Of a stretch of DNA of 5,018 nt, positions 1 through 4,659 are shown piece after piece. Numbering within the stretch: position 1 is the stretch's first letter; the number at the start of each line of letters is the position of its first letter. The notes below the pieces were generated by a model. That model had not been told where the DNA came from. It made no database searches and saw only the letters and a list, made by a program, of their open reading frames with translations. Source of the DNA: Desulfobacterales bacterium (GTDB lineage: Bacteria; Desulfobacterota; Desulfobacteria; Desulfobacterales; QNYZ01); contig JAOZUU010000041.1 in the NCBI GenBank assembly GCA_029938515.1, positions 1,744 to 6,761 on the forward strand. Reading direction: 5' to 3'. Made by a program: the position numbers and the translations under genes.

Positions 1-657
1 GTGGCCGAACCCTTGATGGTTCACAAAAATCTACCCAAATCCCAGGCTTGGGAACAGGCCTGCGAATGGCTGGAATATGTCAAAATACCGGCTGCCAGGA
101 AACGACTCAACGATTACCCCCATCAGTTATCCGGTGGAATGCGCCAGCGGGTGATGATTGCCATGGCCCTTGTCTGCCGCCCCAAATTGTTGATTGCCGA
201 TGAACCGACCACGGCCCTGGACGTCACGATCCAGTCCCAGATCCTCTCTTTGATGCTCGGGTTAAAAGAAAAATTAAACATGTCGGTTCTCTTAATTACC
301 CATGATTTAGGCGTCATCGCCCAGATGGCTGGCCGGGTGATTGTCATGTATGCCGGCCAGATCGTGGAACAGGGACCTGTAACCACCATTTTTGACAGGC
401 CTTTTCATCCGTATACCCAGGGACTTTTACAATCGATGCCGCAACTGGGAAGCCGCGGCAGAGGACCAAAAAAACGCCTGACCGAAATTTCAGGTACCCT
501 ACCACCGTTAACCGAGTCAATCAGGGGATGTAAATTCGCTTCCCGTTGTCCTCATGTTTTTAATATCTGCCGGGAAAAACGCCCGGTGATCCGCTCCATT
601 GCCGACGGACATCGCGCCCGCTGCTGGCTGAAGGAATACCCTGATAAAAATGCCTGA
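1..657 (+). CDS. Peptide/nickel-type ABC transporter ATP-binding protein, OppD/DppD family (5' end cut by window edge)
   Basis: This is one of the paired cytoplasmic ATPases that power uptake of di- or oligopeptides (or, in relatives, nickel or other solutes) through an inner-membrane permease. The reading frame is open from base 1. The GTG at base 1 is not a credible start, because about 110 residues carrying the Walker A motif and Q-loop should precede it. In the 218 visible residues I see the ABC signature LSGGM (43-47), Walker B LLIADE (63-68), the D-loop TALD (71-74) and the switch histidine H101 in THD. The C-terminal oligopeptide/dipeptide-transporter extension follows, with cysteines at 177, 183, 190 and 208. 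The stop overlaps the start of the next ATPase gene by 8 bases, so the two are probably translationally coupled in one operon; permease and binding-protein genes presumably lie to the left. Substrate cannot be told from the ATPase, so I give no gene symbol. Confidence 0.95.
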   Translation: MAEPLMVHKNLPKSQAWEQACEWLEYVKIPAARKRLNDYPHQLSGGMRQRVMIAMALVCRPKLLIADEPTTALDVTIQSQILSLMLGLKEKLNMSVLLITHDLGVIAQMAGRVIVMYAGQIVEQGPVTTIFDRPFHPYTQGLLQSMPQLGSRGRGPKKRLTEISGTLPPLTESIRGCKFASRCPHVFNICREKRPVIRSIADGHRARCWLKEYPDKNA

Positions 658-1639
658 ATCCGATCTAATCACCGTAAAAAACCTGACCAAGCACTTTCCC
701 CTGGGCGGCGGACTTTTTGCCAAACCCGGGGCCTGGGTCAAAGCGGTGAACGGGGTGTCGTTTAACGTTCGCAAAGGTGAAAGCTTCGGGATCGTGGGCG
801 AGTCTGGGTGCGGCAAAACTACCCTGGGGCAGATGATCGTCCGCCTGCTCGAACCGACCGGGGGACAAATTTTCTTTAAGGGATCCGATATCACCCATTT
901 GAACCGAAGCATGTTGCGGCCCTTTCGGCAAAAGCTCCAGATTATTTTCCAGGATCCGTATTCAAGCTTGGATCCTAGAATGACAGTGGTATCCATTGTG
1001 ACTGAACCGCTTTTTGCCCAGGGCAAACCCTCAAAGGATCGAAGGCGCCAGGTGGCCGCCGACCTGATGGAGAAAGTCGGATTACGGCCGGATGATCTGA
1101 ATAAGTTCCCCCACGAATTTTCCGGCGGACAGCGCCAACGGATCGGTATCGCCCGGGCATTATGCGTCCGGCCGGAACTGATTGTGGCCGACGAGCCGGT
1201 CAGCGCCCTGGACGTTTCCATCCAGGCCCAGGTAATCAATCTATTAGGAGATCTGAAGGAAGCGTTCGATCTTTCTTATGTCTTCATTTCACATGACATC
1301 AGTGTGGTGGAGCATATTACCGATCGTATCGCGGTGATGTATCTGGGTGCCATTGTGGAGATCGCCCCCACCGGACAATTTATTTCAAACCGGCACCACC
1401 CGTATTCGGCGGCATTGCTGGAAGCGATCCCTCAACCCGATCCGCACCACCGGATTCGACCCGTGGCCATGGAAGGCGATGTTCCCAACCCCATTGATCC
1501 CCCGCCGGGTTGTCCCTTTCATCCCCGTTGCCCCCACGCGTTCGACCGGTGTCGGACGGATAAACCGGAGCTTACTCACATAATCGATGAACACGCCGTT
1601 GCTTGCTGGCTCAACGATGGCCAGGGGATAATAAAATAA
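650..1639 (+). CDS. Peptide/nickel-type ABC transporter ATP-binding protein, OppF/DppF family (complete)
   Basis: This is the second ATPase of the same transporter; OppD and OppF type subunits form a heterodimer under the permease and hydrolyse ATP to drive import. At 329 residues it has normal family length. Motifs in order: Walker A GESGCGKTT (50-58), Q-loop Q101 in IIFQDP, signature FSGGQ (157-161), Walker B ELIVADE (176-182), D-loop SALD and switch histidine H215 in SHD. The segment PHEFSGGQRQRIGIARAL and the N-terminal insertion before KAVNGVSF are typical of OppF/DppF rather than OppD. The C-terminal extension has cysteines at 288, 294, 301 and 319, with the same spacing as in the upstream partner. 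The ATG at 650 lies inside the end of the upstream gene; an AAGGA at 631-635 is a rather distant ribosome site, consistent with coupled translation. It appears to be the last gene of the operon, since about 310 non-coding bases follow. Oligopeptide versus dipeptide specificity is undetermined. Confidence 0.96.
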   Translation: MPESDLITVKNLTKHFPLGGGLFAKPGAWVKAVNGVSFNVRKGESFGIVGESGCGKTTLGQMIVRLLEPTGGQIFFKGSDITHLNRSMLRPFRQKLQIIFQDPYSSLDPRMTVVSIVTEPLFAQGKPSKDRRRQVAADLMEKVGLRPDDLNKFPHEFSGGQRQRIGIARALCVRPELIVADEPVSALDVSIQAQVINLLGDLKEAFDLSYVFISHDISVVEHITDRIAVMYLGAIVEIAPTGQFISNRHHPYSAALLEAIPQPDPHHRIRPVAMEGDVPNPIDPPPGCPFHPRCPHAFDRCRTDKPELTHIIDEHAVACWLNDGQGIIK

Positions 1640-1640
1640 T

Positions 1641-1682
1641 GAACGTCGAACATCCAACATTCAACTTTCAACGTCCAATTGG
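1641..1682. repeat. Degenerate 7-bp tandem repeat, six units
   Basis: Starting two bases after the stop codon of the upstream ATPase, the sequence runs in a 7-bp period: units begin at 1641, 1648, 1655, 1662, 1669 and 1676. The first five fit the pattern (G/C)AAC followed by three variable bases, with GTC or ATC most common; the sixth, CAATTGG, is decayed. Similar heptamer-periodic tracts are, to my recollection, scattered between genes in several Desulfobacterota and other environmental lineages. A small plus-strand reading frame over this tract has no ribosome site and I regard it as spurious. Confidence 0.7.
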
Positions 1683-1695
1683 GGAATCGCTTTCA

Positions 1696-1739
1696 GCCGT
1701 CGTAGCCACTATGGCGAAGTCTGCTCGCTTTATCTTTTT
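1696..1739 (+). terminator. Weak REP-like hairpin followed by T-rich run; possible terminator of the transporter operon
   Basis: Arms 1696-1707 and 1713-1724 pair at 8 of 12 positions around the loop ACTAT. An alternative shorter stem is GGCGA (1713-1717) with TCGCT (1725-1729). A T-rich run, 1729-1739, follows. The position, after the last transporter gene and before panE, suits a terminator, but the stem has several mismatches. The core (GTAGCC, then GGCGAAG) resembles dispersed palindromic intergenic elements I recall from other genomes, so it may be a REP-type repeat instead. Confidence 0.27.
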
Positions 1740-1886
1740 CATTGGAAACAGGCAGTCGCTTTGTATGCTATTATCAACACACTTAAGCACCATTTCAAAC
1801 GACATTCCGTACTGATAATTGTTTCTAAATATTTTTTATAAATTTTCATGGAACGAATTGAGATGCACGTATAAACACTTCAATAA

Positions 1887-1911
1887 ACAACAAGGCTTCA
1901 TGCTTCGTTGT
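1887..1911 (+). promoter_or_regulatory. Stem-loop in the presumed panE leader
   Basis: An outer stem ACAAC/GTTGT (1887-1891 with 1907-1911), one A·C mismatch and an inner stem AGGC/GCTT (one G-U pair) enclose the 5-base loop TTCAT. It ends 39 bases before the panE start codon, and no T-run follows, so it is not an intrinsic terminator. It could be a leader structure or a protein-binding palindrome. I cannot match it to a named riboswitch. Confidence 0.4.
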
Positions 1912-1938
1912 ACGCGTCAGAGTATGAAAATTTATAAC

Positions 1939-1945
1939 AGGAGGT
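1939..1945 (+). promoter_or_regulatory. Strong ribosome binding site deciding the panE start
   Basis: AGGAGGT lies 5 bases before the ATG at 1951. The open frame continues 44 codons upstream to 1819, but that extension has no ribosome site and does not resemble the family, whereas the ATG at 1951 begins directly with the Rossmann-fold strand MKIAVIGAGAMG. Confidence 0.9.
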
Positions 1946-1950
1946 GTATC

Positions 1951-2871
1951 ATGAAGATCGCCGTTATCGGCGCCGGTGCCATGGGCAGTCTGTTCGGTGG
2001 GTTGCTGACCGAATCCGGAGTTGAGGTGTGGCTCCTCGATATTTGGGAGGCCCATGTAAACACACTCAATCAGAGTGGATTGACCATTGAACGAGAAGGG
2101 ATCACCCGGGTGGTTCGACCCAATGCCGTTACCAATCCTCAATCCATCGGTAAAGTGGACCTGGTGATTGTTTTCGTTAAATCGACCCATACGGCGGCAG
2201 CCGCGAAAACCGCCGCCGAACTGGTGCGATCGGATGGATCGGTATTAACGCTTCAAAACGGCATGGGCAATGCCGATATCCTTAGTCAAGCTGTGGCACC
2301 CGGAAAAGTGCTGGCCGGCACCACTTCCCATGGGGCGACCCTGCTGGGACCGGGTCAGATTCGCCATGCCGGCATCGGCCCCACCCGGATCGGTCCCTGG
2401 GCTGCTGGTGATCCAGCCCCGGCCCAAAAGGTGGCCCGGGTATTAACTGACGCCGGAATCGAAACCAAAGTGACCGATGATGTCCACGCCCTGATTTGGC
2501 ACAAGCTGTTTATTAACGTCGGGATCAACGCCATCACGGCATTGACCGGTATCCACAACGGCCAGATCCTGGATCTTGCAGCCACGCGGGACCTGTCTCA
2601 AAAGGCGGTGGAAGAAGCCATGTCCGTGGCCCGGGCAAAGGGGATCAACGTCGAAAAAGATGTGGTGGACCACGTATTCCAGATAGCCGAGGCCACTGCG
2701 GCCAATCGTTCTTCCATGGGTCAGGATGTCGATAACCGGCGGCTGACCGAAATCAACGCCATCAACGGCGCAGTCGTTCGTGAGGCCCGTCAGTTGGGTG
2801 TAGCGACGCCAATCAATGCGACTTTGGCCGCGTTGGTTGAAACACTTGAATCCCATTATGGAAAAGACTAA
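1951..2871 (+). CDS. panE: 2-dehydropantoate 2-reductase (ketopantoate reductase) family protein
   Basis: The enzyme would reduce 2-dehydropantoate to D-pantoate in the cytoplasm, the second step toward pantothenate and CoA. The 306 residues match the family's usual length. The N-terminal Rossmann domain opens with the dinucleotide motif GAGAMG (7-12); K77 in FVKSTHT and the LQNG motif (101-104) follow. The C-terminal helical domain carries the likely catalytic lysine K185 in WHKLFINVGINAITAL, with N189 and N193, then SSMGQD (254-259) and E267 in TEINAINGA, equivalent to the active-site K176 and E256 described for E. coli PanE. The second strand ends in aspartate (D30), where NADPH-using members usually carry a basic residue, hinting at NADH preference. 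panB lies 77 bases downstream on the same strand, which strongly favours a true pantoate role. The main alternative is another member of the family, such as an NAD-dependent D-2-hydroxyacid (D-mandelate-type) dehydrogenase. Confidence 0.88.
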   Translation: MKIAVIGAGAMGSLFGGLLTESGVEVWLLDIWEAHVNTLNQSGLTIEREGITRVVRPNAVTNPQSIGKVDLVIVFVKSTHTAAAAKTAAELVRSDGSVLTLQNGMGNADILSQAVAPGKVLAGTTSHGATLLGPGQIRHAGIGPTRIGPWAAGDPAPAQKVARVLTDAGIETKVTDDVHALIWHKLFINVGINAITALTGIHNGQILDLAATRDLSQKAVEEAMSVARAKGINVEKDVVDHVFQIAEATAANRSSMGQDVDNRRLTEINAINGAVVREARQLGVATPINATLAALVETLESHYGKD

Positions 2872-2906
2872 CCATAGGATTCTGGGACCAGGGGATTGAG
2901 CAATCG

Positions 2907-2927
2907 GAATTACGAATTTCCCATTCA
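2907..2927. repeat. Short decayed heptamer repeat between panE and panB
   Basis: Three consecutive 7-base units start at 2907, 2914 and 2921. The first two differ at two positions (GAATTAC, GAATTTC) and the third is more diverged. The style is like the tract at 1641-1682, though the unit differs. It sits in the 77-base panE-panB gap, just before the panB ribosome site, so it may have inserted or expanded within an operon. Confidence 0.35.
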
Positions 2928-2948
2928 ACAAACCAAAGGAGCAAAAAA

Positions 2949-3800
2949 ATGGCTGATCAAAAAGTAACGGTCAAGGATATCCAGCAAGCCAAGGTAGAAG
3001 GACGCAAGCTGGTGATGATAACGGCTTATGACTATCCCTTCGGGCTCATGGCCGACGAAGCGGGGGTCGACATCGTGCTGGTGGGCGATTCCCTGGGGAT
3101 GGTGGTCATGGGATTGGACGGCACCGTGGCGGTGACCATGGAAAATATGATCCATCATATCCAGGCGGTGATGCGCGGATGCAAACACCCCCTGGTGGTG
3201 GGAGATATGCCGTTTATGAGTTATAATACATCGATACGGGATGCCATCATCAACGCCGGTCGATTGATGAAGGAAGGCGGTTGCGATACGATTAAACTGG
3301 AAGGCGGGGTTGATTTCGCACCCACCGTTGGGGCCATCGTCAAGGCCGGGATCCCGGTTCAGGGCCATATCGGCTTGACCCCCCAGACGGCCAGCGCCCT
3401 GGGTGGCTTTAAAATGCAGGGCAAGGATGCCGCCGCCGCTAAAAAGATTATCGATGACGCCAAAGCCCTGGAAGATGTCGGTGTTTTTTCCATCATTATC
3501 GAAGCCGTGCCGGCGCCATTGGCTCAACTGGTGGCCGAAGCGGTCAGTGTCCCGGTCATCGGGATCGGTGCCGGTGCCGATGTGGACGGACAGGTCCTGG
3601 TGACCCACGACATGATCGGCCTGTTCGATAAATTCATTCCGAAATTCGTCAAACAATACACGAAAATCCGCCCCATTATCCTGGAGGCGCTGAAAGCATA
3701 CGGCGAGGAAGTCCGCGAGGCAAGCTTCCCCGGCCCGGAGCACAGCTTCAGCATGCCGGAGGAAGCCTTGGTACAATTAAAGAAAATGATCACGGACTAA
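2949..3800 (+). CDS. panB: 3-methyl-2-oxobutanoate hydroxymethyltransferase (ketopantoate hydroxymethyltransferase)
   Basis: The enzyme transfers a hydroxymethyl group from 5,10-methylene-tetrahydrofolate to 2-oxoisovalerate, giving 2-dehydropantoate, the committed step of pantothenate synthesis. It is a cytoplasmic (beta/alpha)8-barrel enzyme, usually a decamer. The 283 residues are a complete, slightly long family member. Visible motifs: ITAYDYP (24-30), VGDSLGM with Mg-binding D47, VGDMPF with the second Mg ligand D86, KLEGG with K116 and E118, GHIGLTPQ (139-146), the catalytic-base region IIIEAVP with E185 and the phosphate-loop-like GIGAG (205-209). D47, D86, E118 and E185 correspond to E. 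coli D45, D84, E114 and E181. The ATG at 2949 has AAAGGAG at 2935-2941, 7 bases upstream. panE precedes it at 77 bases on the same strand and was probably co-transcribed. A gene on the opposite strand ends 32 bases after the stop, with no clear terminator between. Confidence 0.97.
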   Translation: MADQKVTVKDIQQAKVEGRKLVMITAYDYPFGLMADEAGVDIVLVGDSLGMVVMGLDGTVAVTMENMIHHIQAVMRGCKHPLVVGDMPFMSYNTSIRDAIINAGRLMKEGGCDTIKLEGGVDFAPTVGAIVKAGIPVQGHIGLTPQTASALGGFKMQGKDAAAAKKIIDDAKALEDVGVFSIIIEAVPAPLAQLVAEAVSVPVIGIGAGADVDGQVLVTHDMIGLFDKFIPKFVKQYTKIRPIILEALKAYGEEVREASFPGPEHSFSMPEEALVQLKKMITD

Positions 3801-3832
3801 CTTTTTGTGCAAACCCGGACAAAGGAAACGAA

Positions 3833-4381
3833 TCAGAATGATCTCGGCTTGCATATGATCTCCCGGATGCGCATATCGAATAGATTATTCATATGGGCCG
3901 GTTTGATCACCAAAGCGGCATCCGCGCCCCGGCCGGTACCACCGATGGCAATAACATCATTTCCGGAAAGTGCCCCGGCATCAGCCGCCATGATGGTCAC
4001 TTCCACCGCCACTTTGGTTCCATGACCGAAAAGTCGCAAGGTATCGGCAATAATGAGTACCGGATAGGTGCCCTGGTGCTTTGCAGCCAAGGACTTCTCC
4101 AGCCCGGACAAGGCATGGGTGGCCGTCACGACCGTTGCGCCTTTTTGGGTCAGGTCTTCCCGCACATCGGCCGGCATCCTGTTTTCAAATGGCTTTGAAA
4201 AACCGTAATGGTACGTCACCGTTGTCACTTTAAATCCGCTGAACATCGTAAGCGCCTCAAACGCGGTGGCACCGGTGGTGGTGGCGACAACAATTTCATT
4301 AATATCAAGCGCCTTTGCCCGTTCATACGCATGTTTTATTACCTGTTCGGTGTTGTCTCGGCCGGCCGATTCAAAATACAT
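3833..4381 (-). CDS. Stand-alone pyruvate kinase C-terminal-like domain protein (AF0103/MTH1675-like), function unknown
   Basis: The 182-residue protein matches, by recall of motifs, the small family related in fold to the pyruvate kinase alpha/beta C-terminal domain; archaeal members have been solved structurally and I recall bound FMN, but no established reaction. It has no kinase barrel, so it is not a truncated pyruvate kinase. Conserved-looking blocks: VVATTTGATAFEA (31-43), a likely ligand-binding loop; YHYGFSKPFE (57-66); THALSGLE (88-95); LFGHGTKVAVE (117-127) with MAADAG (131-136); and GGTGRGADAALVIKPA (147-162) close to the C-terminus EIICKPR. There is no signal peptide or membrane segment, so it is cytoplasmic. 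The ATG at 4381 is supported by AAAGGAG at 4389-4395, 7 bases away, and a good promoter lies further upstream. It is convergent with panB and divergent from the amidohydrolase, so it is probably a single-gene unit. Confidence 0.86.
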   Translation of the reverse strand: MYFESAGRDNTEQVIKHAYERAKALDINEIVVATTTGATAFEALTMFSGFKVTTVTYHYGFSKPFENRMPADVREDLTQKGATVVTATHALSGLEKSLAAKHQGTYPVLIIADTLRLFGHGTKVAVEVTIMAADAGALSGNDVIAIGGTGRGADAALVIKPAHMNNLFDMRIREIICKPRSF

Positions 4382-4412
4382 TCGCTTTCTCCTTTAAAAT
4401 AAAGTGGGTCCC

Positions 4413-4430
4413 TGAGTATGTTTCCACTCA
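4413..4430. promoter_or_regulatory. Inverted repeat over the predicted minus-strand start point
   Basis: TGAGT (4413-4417) and ACTCA (4426-4430) are perfect 5-bp arms separated by 8 bases. The element touches the -10 box of the minus-strand promoter and covers its expected start point near 4423, the place for a repressor operator. Arms this short can arise by chance. Confidence 0.3.
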
Positions 4431-4457
4431 TTGTAACGAAAATAGCTTTTTAGTCAA
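4430..4457 (-). promoter_or_regulatory. Sigma70-type promoter for the gene at 3833-4381
   Basis: Read on the minus strand, the -35 box is TTGACT (4457-4452) and the -10 box TACAAT (4435-4430), with a 16-base spacer; each box is one mismatch from consensus. Transcription would start near 4423, giving a leader of about 42 bases that includes the ribosome site at 4389-4395. Confidence 0.6.
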
Positions 4458-4523
4458 TACGACACCCGCTAGAAACCCGGCAAGAATAAAATACACGGAG
4501 CTGACGCCGGATTTTTGTTCGTG

Positions 4524-4552
4524 TTGACCCCTGTCAGATAGCGATATATAAA
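4524..4552 (+). promoter_or_regulatory. Sigma70-type promoter pointing toward the amidohydrolase gene (distal)
   Basis: The -35 box TTGACC (4524-4529) and -10 box TATAAA (4547-4552) each differ from consensus at one base and have the ideal 17-base spacer. The start point would be near 4559, leaving a leader of about 100 bases before the ATG at 4660. It runs back to back with the minus-strand promoter, with 66 bases between the two -35 boxes. Confidence 0.6.
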
Positions 4553-4567
4553 GTTCGTTAAAAGAAC
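4553..4567. promoter_or_regulatory. Near-perfect 15-bp palindrome over the predicted plus-strand start point (operator candidate)
   Basis: GTTCGTT (4553-4559) and AAAGAAC (4561-4567) form 7-bp arms around a central A at 4560, with one mismatch (6 of 7 pairs). It abuts the -10 box at 4547-4552 and is centred on the expected start point, a classical repressor-operator position. Confidence 0.4.
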
Positions 4568-4606
4568 GGGTCGCTCATCAATCGGTTGACAGAAACCATC
4601 ATTTTT

Positions 4607-4636
4607 TTGAAGTAACAAGTAAGATTAGATCATAAT
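4607..4636 (+). promoter_or_regulatory. Second, proximal promoter candidate for the amidohydrolase
   Basis: TTGAAG (4607-4612), an 18-base spacer and CATAAT (4631-4636) form a moderate sigma70 core. The predicted start near 4643 would leave a leader of only about 17 bases. It is weaker than the distal promoter, and AT-rich sequence here raises the chance of a random match. Confidence 0.35.
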
Positions 4637-4659
4637 ATTTTCCGTCACGGATTCAGGAT

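Larger units (their letters stand above)
1640..1950. other. Non-coding spacer between the transporter operon and panE
   Basis: This 311-base gap holds the heptamer tract, the REP-like hairpin, an AT-rich stretch around 1800-1850 and the stem-loop at 1887-1911. I see no convincing gene. It must contain the panE promoter unless panE is read through from the transporter, yet no good sigma70 core stands out: TATAAA occurs at 1837-1842 and 1870-1875, but neither has a well-spaced -35 element. Confidence 0.6.

Noticed and set aside
517..1239. A 240-codon minus-strand frame across the two ATPase genes
   Set aside because: It is antisense to conserved ATPase motifs, its residue composition is rich in Arg, Ser and Trp with no family resemblance, and it has no ribosome site; it is a shadow.
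1603..1815. A 70-codon plus-strand frame after the OppF-type gene
   Set aside because: It starts inside the upstream gene, has no ribosome site, and its early residues are just the translated heptamer repeat; nothing resembles a known protein.
1908..1937. TTGTAC with an 18-base spacer and TTATAA as a panE promoter
   Set aside because: The start point would fall near 1944, removing the ribosome site from the transcript, and the -35 part lies within the stem-loop.
1819..1950. A 44-codon N-terminal extension of panE
   Set aside because: No ribosome site, non-family residues, and a strong site in front of the internal ATG at 1951 that starts exactly at the Rossmann strand.
2925..3776. A 283-codon minus-strand frame opposite panB
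   Set aside because: The His- and Asp-rich translation is typical of the antisense of a GC-rich gene, and the plus-strand PanB motifs are unambiguous.
3801..3832. A terminator between panB and the convergent gene
   Set aside because: The best fold (3802-3808 with 3819-3825) is seven pairs, two of them G-U, around a 10-base loop and without a T-run on either strand.
4477..4516. CCGGC and GCCGG arms followed by a short T-run as a terminator
   Set aside because: The loop would be 24 bases and the T-run only five; it also lies between two divergent promoters, where a terminator has no obvious transcript to end.
4586..4591. Perfect TTGACA as a third plus-strand promoter
   Set aside because: No acceptable -10 box occurs 16-19 bases downstream.
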